NCBI GenBank assembly: GCA_017532025.1
Contig: JAFXJX010000058.1
Location: forward strand, 1 to 64,000
Reading direction: 5' to 3'
DNA length: 64,000 nucleotides
Origin: Clostridia bacterium
Lineage (GTDB): Bacteria > Bacillota > Clostridia > Oscillospirales > CAG-272
Part shown: positions 7,929 through 17,700 of the stretch, in pieces
Layout: the number at the start of each line of letters is the position of its first letter
Position numbering within the stretch: position 1 is the first letter of the stretch
The notes under the pieces: model-generated
The model's database searches: none
Told to the model about the DNA's origin: nothing
The model's input: the letters and a program-made list of their open reading frames with translations, nothing else
Made by a program: the position numbers and the translations under genes

Positions 7929-9116
7929 ATGAAATTCTTTCACCCCACCGATATTCTTTTACCCAAAACCAATCACGAAAAATGGGCAACCATTGCCTGC
8001 GACCAACACACAAGTGATCCCTCTTATTGGGAAAAAGCAGATGCCATCGCAAGTGAGTTCCCCTCTGCTTTGCGCGTCATTCTCCCCGAAGTCTATCTTT
8101 TGCCCGACAATAGCAAAAGAATCGCCGCCATCAATCAAACGATGCAAGAATACCTTGACAGCGGTATTTTCACCGAATACAAGGATGCCCTCATTTTTCT
8201 GGAGCGCACCCTTCCCTCCGGCAAGGTACGCCACGGCCTTGTAGGTGCTGTTGACCTTGAAGCGTATGACTATCACAAGGGTGCTAAAAGCCCGATCCGC
8301 GCCACCGAAGAAACCGTAGCTGACCGCATTCCGCCCCGTGTTGCCATCCGTCAAAACGCCTCTCTGGAGCTGCCTCATGTCATGCTGTTGATCAATGATA
8401 TGGAAAAGACCGTCATTGAACCGCTTGCCAATGCCAAAAACAGCTTTCCGCTACTCTACGATTTTGACCTGATGCTCGGCGGTGGCCATGTCAAAGGCTA
8501 CCTTGTCACAAAAGAGTATGCCGAAAAGGTTGAACGTGCCCTTGACACGCTGTATGAAACCTCACCCCTTCTCTTTGCCGTGGGTGACGGCAACCATTCG
8601 CTTGCCACTGCCAAAACCTGCTATGAAATGAATCCCACGTCGCTTTCGCAATCAGCCCTTGTGGAAGTGGTGAACATTCACGATTCAGCCCTTGAATTTG
8701 AGCCGATCTATCGCGTGCTGTTCGGCGTTGATCCAAGTGCCGTACTCAAAGCGTTAGAGGATTATTTTGCCAAGCAGACCGCAAAGGACACACAAGAGGT
8801 AACTGTGATCTTCGGCACACACGAAGTGACCCTTTCCCTTCCTGCTGTTTCTACCCTTGCCGTTTCTACCCTGCAACAGTTTCTTGATGGTTACATCAAG
8901 GCGCACCCCGAGGTCACGATCGACTATATTCACGGCATCAGGGAGACCCGCGCCCTCGCACAGGCGCCCAACACGATCGGCTTCTTGTTTGACGGCATGA
9001 AAAAAGAAGAGCTTTTCCCTGCGGTGGAAAAAGACGGCGCGCTTGTCCGCAAAACCTTCTCCATGGGAGAAGCGGCAGACAAACGCTATTATATCGAGGC
9101 AAGAAAGATTCGGTAA
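7929..9116 (+). CDS. DUF1015 family protein
   Basis: This 395-residue cytoplasmic protein matches the DUF1015 family, with the conserved GDGNHSLATAK near residue 220 and YIHGIRE near residue 333. The biochemical role of the family is unknown. In other Clostridia it often lies beside serine-biosynthesis genes, which are absent here. AAGGAG lies 8 nt before the ATG at 7929, 13 bp after the ABC transporter stop, so it is probably co-transcribed. Upstream in-frame codons lie inside the transporter gene and were rejected. Confidence 0.88.
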   Translation: MKFFHPTDILLPKTNHEKWATIACDQHTSDPSYWEKADAIASEFPSALRVILPEVYLLPDNSKRIAAINQTMQEYLDSGIFTEYKDALIFLERTLPSGKVRHGLVGAVDLEAYDYHKGAKSPIRATEETVADRIPPRVAIRQNASLELPHVMLLINDMEKTVIEPLANAKNSFPLLYDFDLMLGGGHVKGYLVTKEYAEKVERALDTLYETSPLLFAVGDGNHSLATAKTCYEMNPTSLSQSALVEVVNIHDSALEFEPIYRVLFGVDPSAVLKALEDYFAKQTAKDTQEVTVIFGTHEVTLSLPAVSTLAVSTLQQFLDGYIKAHPEVTIDYIHGIRETRALAQAPNTIGFLFDGMKKEELFPAVEKDGALVRKTFSMGEAADKRYYIEARKIR

Positions 9117-9131
9117 AATCATCAAAAACAC

Positions 9132-9160
9132 TTGCGTATATCACACTTTTATGGTATGAT
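9132..9160 (+). promoter_or_regulatory. Promoter of the GH125 gene
   Basis: TTGCGT (9132-9137), 17-bp spacer, TATGAT (9155-9160), located between the DUF1015 stop and the GH125 start. Confidence 0.6.
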
Positions 9161-9203
9161 GTGGATATCAACCAAAACATTTCCATTTAACAGGAGAACC
9201 GCC

Positions 9204-10490
9204 ATGAATGAATTTTCGCATATTTTGAAAGACCAGATTGAAAAGGTTTGCGCCAAACTTCACGAAATGAAGCGCGACGACCTTGCTCTTCTCTTTACCA
9301 AGTGCTATCCCAATACACTTGAAACCACCACCAAGCTTCTTGACGACGGCAGCGCGTTTGTCATCACAGGTGACATTCACGCCATGTGGCTGCGCGACAG
9401 CTCGGCGCAGGTTCACCACTACCTCCCCGTTGCTGCTGAAAACGAAGAACTTGCCGACATCATCGAAAAGATGATCAACCGCTACACGCTCTACGTGCCG
9501 AAAGATCCCTATGCCAACGCTTTCAACGAATGCGATAACGACAGAGGTCACAAAGGCGACCTCACCTTCCGTTCCCCTTGGGTATGGGAAAGAAAGTATG
9601 AAGTGGACTCGCTCTGCTCGGTCATCTTTATCGCATACAAATTCTGGAAGAAGACAGGCAGAATCAGCCATTTTGATGAAGCATACAAGACTATGCTGAA
9701 CATCATCCTGGATCTGTGGGAAACCGAACAGTATCACGAGGAAAAATCGCCCTACACCTTTGAACGTCCCAATTGTCGTAAGCTGTCCGACACCATGACG
9801 CGTGGCGGCAAGGGCGAGCCTGTTGGCTACACCGGTATGACTTGGTCTGCTTTCCGTCCTTCGGATGACGCTTGTATTTACAACTACTTAATTCCTTCCG
9901 AAATGTATGCCGTTGTCACCCTCGGCTACACCGCCGAGATCGCAAGAGAAATCTACAAAGATGAAGCCCTTGCGCTTCGCGCTGAAAAGCTCGCATCCGA
10001 GATTGACGAAGGCATCAAGAAATACGGTATCGTTGACCATCCCAAATACGGCAAGATCTACGCATACGAAACCGACGGTCTTGGCAACTACAATCTCATG
10101 GACGATGCCAACGTACCTTCTCTTCTTTCTGCACCCTACCTCGGCTACTGCTCGGTTGATGATGAAATCTATCAGAACACAAGAAAGTTCATCCTTTCCG
10201 AAGATAACCCCTATTACTTCTCGGGTAGCGTTTTGCGCGGCATCGGAAGCCCCCATACCGCCAAAGGTCACGTATGGCCGATCTCCCTTGCCCTTCAGGG
10301 TCTTACCTCAACCGATCCCAAGGAAATCGAAGAGATTCTCGATATGCTCGTTGCTTCGCACGCAGGCACTTACTTCATGCACGAAGGTATTGATGCCAAC
10401 AACGAATACAATTTCACCCGCACTTGGTTTGCTTGGGCGAACTCCATTTTCTCTGAGCTTGTACTCAAATACGCAGGCTTTGAAATCTAA
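9204..10490 (+). CDS. Glycoside hydrolase family 125 (exo-alpha-1,6-mannosidase type)
   Basis: This 428-residue (alpha/alpha)6-barrel enzyme has GDIHAMWLRDSSAQVHHYLP near residues 52-71 and GMTWSAFRPSDDACIYNYLI near 210, plus the C-terminal HEGIDANNEYNFTRTWFAWAN. These are the hallmarks of GH125. Characterised members are inverting exo-alpha-1,6-mannosidases active on host or fungal N-glycan mannose. No signal peptide is seen, so it would act on imported oligosaccharides. AGGAG lies 7 nt before the ATG at 9204. An own promoter and a downstream hairpin (10500-10536) suggest a monocistronic unit. Confidence 0.93.
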   Translation: MNEFSHILKDQIEKVCAKLHEMKRDDLALLFTKCYPNTLETTTKLLDDGSAFVITGDIHAMWLRDSSAQVHHYLPVAAENEELADIIEKMINRYTLYVPKDPYANAFNECDNDRGHKGDLTFRSPWVWERKYEVDSLCSVIFIAYKFWKKTGRISHFDEAYKTMLNIILDLWETEQYHEEKSPYTFERPNCRKLSDTMTRGGKGEPVGYTGMTWSAFRPSDDACIYNYLIPSEMYAVVTLGYTAEIAREIYKDEALALRAEKLASEIDEGIKKYGIVDHPKYGKIYAYETDGLGNYNLMDDANVPSLLSAPYLGYCSVDDEIYQNTRKFILSEDNPYYFSGSVLRGIGSPHTAKGHVWPISLALQGLTSTDPKEIEEILDMLVASHAGTYFMHEGIDANNEYNFTRTWFAWANSIFSELVLKYAGFEI

Positions 10491-10499
10491 TTTTTACCA

Positions 10500-10536
10500 A
10501 AAAGCAACGGTGCAGAAACTCTGTACCGTTGCTTTT
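10500..10536 (+). terminator. Terminator-like hairpin after GH125
   Basis: AAAAGCAACGGT pairs with ACCGTTGCTTTT. The U-run is part of the stem, so termination may be partial and the CotH gene 12 nt downstream could receive read-through. Confidence 0.6.
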
Positions 10537-10547
10537 GAGGTTTTGGA

Positions 10548-12368
10548 ATGTATATGAAAAATAAGCTATTATTCTTGTTTCTTGTTTGCTTTTGCCTGTT
10601 GCTTTTTCTTGTATCTTGCGGTGATGACACGCCTGACAGCACAAGCGTTTCCACAACATCGCAAACCACCTCTGACGCGATAACAGAAACAAGCACCCAA
10701 ACACCCCCTGTCAGCACAACACCAATTACCACAACAGCGGCACCAACCACCCCGCCCGAAACCGAAGCTGTGATTCCGCAAAGCTACTATACCGGTCCGG
10801 GTGCTCTTGCAAGAGGCAGTCGGGTGGTAATCCCCGCCAAATACAACAAGGGCATTGCGTGTGATATTCACCCCTCGCTTATTTTCGGAACACTTTACTT
10901 TTTCCTGCCCTCCACAGCCGACCTCTCGCAAGTGGTTTATGAAGTGTACAACGCCGACGGTACACTCAGCATGGGGCGTGTTGCCGATTTCACAAGCGAC
11001 ACCAAAGACTTCAAAAAAATCGCCATCGGCAGCAGATCCTATATTCCCGAGGTATATATATCAAGCAGCCCTGCTCTCTTTCTCGAAATTGATGAAGAGT
11101 ACGGCACTTTTGAGGATGTAAAGTACGACAAAACCAAAGAAACCAAAGCCTACGGAAAGCTTATCATCACCTGCCGCGAGGATATTGCCGAAGAAAAGGG
11201 CTGGAAAACCTATTACTCCAGCCGCGAGGACGATAGCAACTCACCCGGCTCAATGTACATCAAAGGGCGCGGCAACTGGACTTGGATTTCCACCGACAAA
11301 AAAGGTTTTTCAATCAAGCTCGAGAAAAAAGAAGAGCTTCTCGGTATGACGAAAAGCAAAAAATGGGCGCTTGTGGGTAATATGCCGGATGCCACCATGC
11401 TCCGCAATTCGGTTGCCTCCTACCTCGGCCATGCCGCGGAGTTTGCCTATACTCCCTCGTCTGAGCTTGTGGACGTATTTGTCAACGGCGTGTATCAAGG
11501 CTCTTACCTCCTCAGTGAAAAGATCAGCATCGGTGAAGGCCGCATCGAAATGTCCGACCTTGAAGACAAAGTCGAAGACCTGATGAAAGATGAGAACTAC
11601 GACTACGGCGAGCAGAAAATTACGCGCGACAATGTATCACACACAACCATCAAATATTGGACCAATGTGAAAAACCCTGCGGATATCACGGGCGGCTATA
11701 TCATTGAAATGGAAATGAGCGATCGCTACAAAAACGAGCCCAGCGGCTTTGTCACGCGCAGGGGCGTTTCCTACGTCATCAAATCGCCCGAATACGCAAG
11801 CCGCGAGCAAGTATCCTATATTGCCGCCTTCGTGCAGGAAATGGAGAACGCCATCTTTTCTTCAAACGGAATCAACTCCAAAACCGGCAAGCATTACACC
11901 GCGTATATGGATCTTGACTCTTTCGTCAAAAAATATTGGGTGGACGAGATCACCAAAAACCGCGACGGTGCCAAAACAAGCCATTATCTCTATAAGCCTG
12001 CCGACAGTCAATCCACAAAAATCTACGCAGGTCCTTTGTGGGACTACGACATCACCTTGGGTATTCACAACGACTCCAAAGACCCGAAAGGATGGTTTTC
12101 ACGCACCGAGAAAGATTTTTACCGCGCCCTCTTCCTGCACGACGATTTCCAAAAACGCGCAAACGAAATTTTCTTCGATATTTTCTACCCTGCCGTAACC
12201 AAGCTGCTTGATGGCGAAATCGATGCCATGGCAAAAAGGACACAAGCCTCGGCAGAAATGAACGACGTTTTGTGGCACGTTCTCGAAAAAGACTACACAG
12301 ACCACGTCGAAGACCTGAAGAAATATCTTACTACACGCATCACTTGGATCAAAAACGAAATATCATAA
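10548..12368 (+). CDS. CotH kinase family lipoprotein
   Basis: This 606-residue secreted lipoprotein has an N-terminal hydrophobic segment ending in the lipobox LVSC (Cys24). A Thr/Ser/Pro-rich linker (about residues 27-75) is followed by a CotH kinase-like domain. Visible family motifs are KGRGNWTW near 225, KKWALVGNMPDATMLRNSVA near 262, NRDGAKTSHYLYK near 465 and the metal-binding GPLWDYDITLG near 487. CotH proteins phosphorylate spore-coat proteins; non-spore homologues are often attached to surface or cellulosome-like systems. GAGG lies 7 nt before the ATG at 10548. The target of this one is unknown. Confidence 0.88.
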   Translation: MYMKNKLLFLFLVCFCLLLFLVSCGDDTPDSTSVSTTSQTTSDAITETSTQTPPVSTTPITTTAAPTTPPETEAVIPQSYYTGPGALARGSRVVIPAKYNKGIACDIHPSLIFGTLYFFLPSTADLSQVVYEVYNADGTLSMGRVADFTSDTKDFKKIAIGSRSYIPEVYISSSPALFLEIDEEYGTFEDVKYDKTKETKAYGKLIITCREDIAEEKGWKTYYSSREDDSNSPGSMYIKGRGNWTWISTDKKGFSIKLEKKEELLGMTKSKKWALVGNMPDATMLRNSVASYLGHAAEFAYTPSSELVDVFVNGVYQGSYLLSEKISIGEGRIEMSDLEDKVEDLMKDENYDYGEQKITRDNVSHTTIKYWTNVKNPADITGGYIIEMEMSDRYKNEPSGFVTRRGVSYVIKSPEYASREQVSYIAAFVQEMENAIFSSNGINSKTGKHYTAYMDLDSFVKKYWVDEITKNRDGAKTSHYLYKPADSQSTKIYAGPLWDYDITLGIHNDSKDPKGWFSRTEKDFYRALFLHDDFQKRANEIFFDIFYPAVTKLLDGEIDAMAKRTQASAEMNDVLWHVLEKDYTDHVEDLKKYLTTRITWIKNEIS

Positions 12369-12407
12369 AAAGGTAGGCTTTCATAAACGAAGGCCATGGT
12401 AATTATC

Positions 12408-12794
12408 ATGTTAACGATCGGAATCAAAGGAACACAAACAATCAAAGTTACCGAGGAAAACACCGCCGCCACCATGGGAAGCGGCACACTTGCCGTCTTT
12501 GCCACCCCCGCCATGATCGCGCTGATGGAAAAAACCGCTTATCTCAGCGTACAGGATGCCCTTGATGAGGGCATGGGATCGGTTGGTACTTATCTCAATG
12601 TCAAACACCTTGCCGCCACCCCCGTGGGTATGCAGGTCACTTGCGAAAGCGAGCTTGTGGAAATTGACTCAAGACGCCTTGTGTTTACCGTCAAGGCTTA
12701 TGACGAAACAGGCCTCATCGGCGAAGGCACACACGAAAGATTCATCGTGCAGAATGAAAAATTCCTCGCCAAAACCAACGCCAAAAAGGGATAA
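12408..12794 (+). CDS. FlK-like hotdog thioesterase
   Basis: This 128-residue single-domain hotdog protein resembles fluoroacetyl-CoA thioesterase FlK and its relatives, with TEENTAATMGSGTLAVFATP (from about residue 14) and ALMEKTA. These supply the Thr/Glu/His-type catalytic region of the family. Most clostridial members are uncharacterised acyl-CoA thioesterases. The start MLTIGIKG matches family N-termini; an ATG 12 nt upstream (12396) is the alternative, and ribosome sites are poor for both. It ends at a strong terminator. Confidence 0.85.
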   Translation: MLTIGIKGTQTIKVTEENTAATMGSGTLAVFATPAMIALMEKTAYLSVQDALDEGMGSVGTYLNVKHLAATPVGMQVTCESELVEIDSRRLVFTVKAYDETGLIGEGTHERFIVQNEKFLAKTNAKKG

Positions 12795-12797
12795 AAA

Positions 12798-12840
12798 CAA
12801 AAGACAAGGTTGCAAAAAAGTAACCTTGTCTTTTGTTTTT
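12798..12840 (+). terminator. Rho-independent terminator after the thioesterase gene
   Basis: A 14-bp stem (CAAAAGACAAGGTT with its complement) is followed by five T residues. Confidence 0.9.
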
Positions 12841-12881
12841 ATCAATCCAAACAGTCATACTGTACTAAAATTTATGATCTT

Positions 12882-13448
12882 CTATCCCACGATCTCGTAG
12901 GTTGCTGAGTTGAAAAGAATATTTCCCCGCTCCGATTTGACAGAGAGGAAATGACCGCGCTCGGGGCAAGCGTAAATGATGCCTTCGTCTGTAATCAGAA
13001 AAGCTTGTTCCACTTCTTCCTTGACGTACGCCAAAGGATCTGCACCTTTTTCAAGATCAAACTTCTTTCTGAATTTCTTTTCCGAAGACTCGTTTTTGAA
13101 ATGCCATAGCCCGATCTGTTCAAGCAATCTTTCTCTGTACTGTTCAGTGGAATCGTTTGATATAGAATCGACAATTTCGCTCGCCTTGTCATAAAACCGA
13201 TACGGCACAAAGACCTTGTAATTCTCAAGATTCAAGCCCAAAACAGTTCGTAATCCATTACCTGACGGCATCAGAACACAAGGAATTCCTTCTTCGTCCA
13301 AAAAGCTTTTTAAGACTTCGCCTTCGCCTCTTTCGCATTCAAACAACAAGCAAAAATCATCATCCTCAGCGTCTTTTAGCTTTTTGGCACCGCAAAAGGA
13401 ACACACATCGTCTTCACAAAGTGATCGGCAGTTCCCGCAATATTTCAT
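12882..13448 (-). CDS. Zinc-ribbon protein with DUF2007-like domain
   Basis: The 188-residue protein starts with a compact zinc ribbon, MKYCGNCRSLCEDDVCSFCG, with two CxxC pairs. A domain of about 70 residues follows (CLLFECERGEGEVLKSFLDE, then GIPCVL and YKVFVPYRFYDKA) that resembles DUF2007 signal-transducing-protein modules, which share this compact beta-alpha arrangement. The C-terminal part is unassigned. AAAGGAGG lies 7 nt before the ATG at 13448. An in-frame upstream start at 13490 overlaps the promoter and is rejected. The function is unknown; the DUF2007 resemblance is tentative. Confidence 0.75.
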   Translation of the reverse strand: MKYCGNCRSLCEDDVCSFCGAKKLKDAEDDDFCLLFECERGEGEVLKSFLDEEGIPCVLMPSGNGLRTVLGLNLENYKVFVPYRFYDKASEIVDSISNDSTEQYRERLLEQIGLWHFKNESSEKKFRKKFDLEKGADPLAYVKEEVEQAFLITDEGIIYACPERGHFLSVKSERGNILFNSATYEIVG

Positions 13449-13475
13449 AGACGCCTCCTTTATATTGTTGTCTAT

Positions 13476-13504
13476 ATCATAGATGCTCACTGATTGATTG
13501 TCAA
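13476..13504 (-). promoter_or_regulatory. Promoter of the zinc-ribbon gene
   Basis: Minus strand: TTGACA (13499-13504), 17-bp spacer, TATGAT (13476-13481). Confidence 0.8.
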
Positions 13505-13517
13505 TATGATGGTTTCG

Positions 13518-14360
13518 TTATTCAGTTTCCTTCAGCCACTTGTTTCTGTAAGCTGTGCGGATGGTTTCGTAAAGCGCAGGCGCTTTGCCGCCCACTTCTT
13601 TGCCGTTGATATGCGAAACGGCAACACCCTGCACGCTCGATGCCATCACAATGACCTCGTCAGCGTCCATCAACTCCGCAAAGGAAAAGGCTCGTTCCTG
13701 TACGGGAATGCCGTGTTCACGGCAGATTTCAATGCAATGACTGCGTGTGACACCCGGCAAAATAAGATTGGTCAAGGGTGCTGTGATAAAAGCGCCGTCC
13801 TTGAGAATTGCCATGTTGCTGTGCGAACCCTCGGTCACATAACCGTTTCTCACAAACACAGCCTCATCACAGCCCGCATCCTTGGCAGCTTGGTTGGCAA
13901 GCACGTTGGGAAGCAGATTGATCGTCTTGATGTTGCAGAAATAATAGCGATTGTCTTCTTGCGACAAAAGCTTAAAACGCTTCGAGCCGTTATCAAGAAG
14001 CACATGGGGTCTTACGGTAATCAAAAGATTGGGAGAGACTCCCTTCGGGAAGGCGTGTCCGCGAAGCGCCGTGCCGCGCGTCATCTGCCAATACAGCACA
14101 AACTCATGCGAATCACACTGATGAATCAGCTTGTCAAACAGCTCAAGAAGCGCATCGGGCGTGATATTTGGCTCAATTTTGAGCATACGGCAAGACCTGA
14201 AAAAGCGCGCAATATGTTCGTCAACCGCAAACATTTTATAGTTTCTTCCATAAACCGCCTCATACACGCCGTCGCCGTAGTAATTCGAGCGGTCATTGGC
14301 AGGGATCATCAATTCTTCAAGCGGTGCGATCACACCGTTATAATAACCTACATTCACCAT
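13518..14360 (-). CDS. dat: D-amino-acid transaminase (class IV aminotransferase)
   Basis: This 280-residue PLP fold-type IV enzyme interconverts D-amino acids and 2-oxo acids, typically making D-Glu or D-Ala for peptidoglycan. The N-terminal YYNGVIAPLEELMIPANDRS, the catalytic lysine in CNIKTINLLPNVLANQAA (near residue 142) and EGSHSNMAILKDG fit the D-aminotransferase subgroup. A branched-chain or aminodeoxychorismate-lyase relative cannot be fully excluded. The start at 14360 (MVNVGYY) aligns with the family; AAGGA is about 10 nt upstream. The gene has its own promoter at 14411-14439. Confidence 0.88.
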   Translation of the reverse strand: MVNVGYYNGVIAPLEELMIPANDRSNYYGDGVYEAVYGRNYKMFAVDEHIARFFRSCRMLKIEPNITPDALLELFDKLIHQCDSHEFVLYWQMTRGTALRGHAFPKGVSPNLLITVRPHVLLDNGSKRFKLLSQEDNRYYFCNIKTINLLPNVLANQAAKDAGCDEAVFVRNGYVTEGSHSNMAILKDGAFITAPLTNLILPGVTRSHCIEICREHGIPVQERAFSFAELMDADEVIVMASSVQGVAVSHINGKEVGGKAPALYETIRTAYRNKWLKETE

Positions 14361-14383
14361 CACAGTAACATCCTTTAACACAA

Positions 14384-14400
14384 AAATCCGATTACAAATC
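14384..14400 (-). other. Small hairpin with T-run in the dat leader
   Basis: On the minus strand CCGATT-TGT-AATCGG is followed by ATTTTTG, between the promoter and the dat start. It could act as a weak attenuator. Six base pairs is short, so this is tentative. Confidence 0.3.
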
Positions 14401-14410
14401 GGTTGTTTTT

Positions 14411-14439
14411 ATTATAACCGAAAACAACCGCCATTGCAA
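14411..14439 (-). promoter_or_regulatory. Promoter of dat
   Basis: Minus strand: TTGCAA (14434-14439), 17-bp spacer, TATAAT (14411-14416). Confidence 0.75.
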
Positions 14440-14476
14440 GAGGTGCAAAAAGAAAAAGTAAAATTTTCATAAACAG

Positions 14477-14505
14477 TTGAAAAGTTCCAAACAATATGAT
14501 ATGAT
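14477..14505 (+). promoter_or_regulatory. Promoter of the DUF951-yfhO operon
   Basis: TTGAAA (14477-14482), 17-bp spacer, TATGAT (14500-14505), divergent from the dat promoter. Confidence 0.7.
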
Positions 14506-14544
14506 ATAGAATGAAGTATTATGGAATTGAGGTAAAATCTTGCC

Positions 14545-14751
14545 ATGCGTATTGTCAAACTCGATGTCGGCGATACTCTGCAAATGAAAAAAAAGCACCC
14601 CTGCGGCGCTGCCGAATTCATAGTCCTTCGCGTCGGCTCGGATATCAGAATCCGCTGTACCGGCTGCGGTCACGATATCACCGTTGCCCGCGAAAAGCTT
14701 GAAAAAAACATCAAAAACGTCATCCCAACGAAAGGCTCTCAAAATGGATAA
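14545..14751 (+). CDS. DUF951 family protein
   Basis: This 68-residue protein shows the DUF951 pattern, with KKKHPCGAAEFIVLRVGSDI and RCTGCGHDITVAREKLEKNI. The conserved Cys residues (HPCG, C-x-x-C-G) suggest a small metal- or nucleic-acid-binding fold; the function is unknown in the family. In Firmicutes it often sits near chromosome-partition genes, but here it overlaps the start of a yfhO-type gene by 8 bp, so the two are translationally linked. Confidence 0.88.
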   Translation: MRIVKLDVGDTLQMKKKHPCGAAEFIVLRVGSDIRIRCTGCGHDITVAREKLEKNIKNVIPTKGSQNG

Positions 14752-17700
14752 GCAAAACCAAAATCAGAACGAAGTCACCTCAGTCGATCAGGAAACAAAA
14801 AAGGGTAATTCCTTTGTTCAAAAGTTCCGAAACGCACAAGATCGATTTTTGGCGTCCTCCTTCGGCGCAAAGCTGAATACCCATTTCAACACACACGGAT
14901 ATCTGTATTTTTCTTTTCTCGTGCCGGCACTTCTCTTTTTCTTTGTGTTCATTCTGCAAGGCACCTATCCCTTCGGCAACGGCTCGGTGCTGGTACTCGA
15001 CTTGAACGGACAGTATGTGTACTTCTTCGAGGCATTAAGAAAAGCGATTTACGGCGACGCATCACTGCTCTATTCCTGGTTTGGCACGCTGGGTAGCGAA
15101 TTTGTCGGCTCGTATGCCTACTATCTCGCAAGCCCTCTGTCTTACCTCGTAGCGCTCTTCCCCGCCACCGCCATGACCGAATTCCTTTTGGTGCTCGAGC
15201 TCATAAAGTGCGGTCTTTGCGGCTTGACCATGGCATACTATCTGCGCAAAACCCGTCCGCTTGCCAATGAAATGATCACCATCAGCATTGCCGTGATGTA
15301 TGCGCTCTCCTCCTTTGCCATCGTTATGGCGCACAACACCATGTGGCTGGATGCGCTCATCCTCTTGCCGCTGATCACCTACGGCATTGAACGCTTGATC
15401 AACTACGGTCACTTCAAGCTGTTTATCATTTCCTTTGCACTCGCACTTCTTGCCAATTTCTACATTGGCTATATGCTTTGCTACTACGTTTTCCTCTACT
15501 TCTTCTATTACTATTTCTTCGGCTCAAACCGTCAGAGCAACGACTATGTTTCGGTTGAAGACGGCAACAACAATTTCATCGGCGAAAAGAATCATTTCGT
15601 CAAGAGTCTCTTCCGTATCGGTGTTTCCTCGTTGATTGCCATTTTCATTGCTTGCGTGATCATTCTCCCCACCGCATACTCGCTCTCGCTCGGTAAGACC
15701 GAATTTTCCGAAACCGACTGGTCGTTCGCTTTTAAGTTCAATCCGCTTGATTTCATCTCCAAGCTGTTCATCGGCTCGTATGATACCGTCCGCCGCGAGG
15801 GTCTTCCCTTCATTTACTGCGGTATGTTCACACTCATCCTTGTACCGGTCTATTTTATCTCAAAGCGCGTATCCAAAAGACAAAAAGTCGGTGCCGGACT
15901 GATCCTCGGTGCATTCTTCCTCATCATGTGCATCTCCCCGCTCGACCTTGTGATGCACGGCTTCCAAGAACCCAACTGGCTGAATTACCGCTATAGCTTT
16001 GTATTCAGCTTCCTGCTTCTTGTCTTTGCCCATCGCGGTCTTGAGCTTCTTCACACCATACGCTTTCAGAAAACCGTCATCATCGCATCGGTTTGGGCGG
16101 CTCTCGTGCTGATTGCTTCGTTCTTCACAAGAGATGGCCTGTTTGCCACCAGTGATGACAGCGCTGAATTCTGGCGCCGTCAGCTTCTCTTTATCCTCAT
16201 TCCGATCGTAGCACTCGTTGTTTATGAGGTTGGTCATTACCTCTTATTGAATGATCGCTTCAAAAAGGTTTCTCGCGCTTCGATGCTTTCCACCCTTGCG
16301 GTTGTGATCTGCGTGGAAATGTTCGTCGGCACCCTCTTAAACACCACAGCACTCAACGATGACGTTATCTTCTCTCCCAAGTACACCAAAGCCGACGGCT
16401 CGGGTCTTGAAGGATACGATAACTACCTCGATAAATACCGCGTGATGGTAGATGCCGTACAAAAAACAGACGATAGCTTCTACCGCATGGAAAAGAATGA
16501 CCTGCGTAAATACGACGATAACTTTGCCTTTGCCATGCGCGGCACCACAGGCTCAACCTCCACACTGAATGCCAAAACGATCAAGTTCCTGAACCGCCTC
16601 GGCTATATCAGCCAGTCAAATATCAGCAGTAACAAGGGCGCAACCTCGGTTGCCAATACCCTGCTCGGCATCAAATATTATATCACCACCACCAATCAGG
16701 ATACCAGCGGCGAAAACAGCTACTACCTCACCGCCTACCCTGTGGATATGGAAGGTGTTGACGGCATCACCAATATGTATCTGTATGCCGACGGTCTTGC
16801 CATTTACAGCTACCTGAATGAATATGCCCTTTCGCTTGCGTATGCTTCCAGCGGAAATCTCAAGAATTTCAACATCACAGAGAGCAACTCGCCTTTCACC
16901 ACCATGAATAAGCTAATCACAGCCATCCTCGGTGAAAAGGAAACGGTAGAGGTATTCAAGGAAATTCCGTACGACTTCTCTTACGACGGCAACACCACCC
17001 AGTATAAATTCAAAGACAACTACAGCGAAACGGTTTATGACATCTACGGCGACCCGATCATCAAGCTTGACGAAAATGGCAATAAGATGTACGATGAAAA
17101 AGGAAATCCTGTTTACGAAAAGTCAAAGCCGTCACCCCTTTATCATGAGTTCACACAAATCAACCAAGACGGCGAAAAAATGGTGATCGACTTCACCTTT
17201 ACCATGCCCGAAGGTGTTGATGAAACCACCGAAGTTCTCTTTAAGTTCCCTACTCGATACAACCGCCAATGCACATGGACCTTCAAAACCGAAGGCAGCG
17301 AGGAAAAGACAGGCTCTTGCTTTGTGGATGATGATAAAACCGACTGCATCCTTTCGCTCGGTAAGGTTCCCGCCGGCCAAACAGGTACACTCTCCATCAC
17401 CGTAACGGGCAAAGACTTCTATCTCAGCTGTGACGATGGCAACGGCATCTTCTACTATGTTGATAAAGAAGTGTACAAAGACACCATGACCACCCTTGCC
17501 GAGGGCAACTTCGAAATCGAAGAATACACCGAATCCTACTTCAAGGGCAAGATCAACGCCACTGAAGGAAGAACCTCGGTCTTTACCTCGATTCCCTACG
17601 AGGAGCATTGGAAAGTCAAAGTTGACGGCAAAGAAGTGGAAACCTATATGACCTGCGCAGCCCTTGTCGGCTTTGACCTTGGAAGCGAAGGCGAGCACAC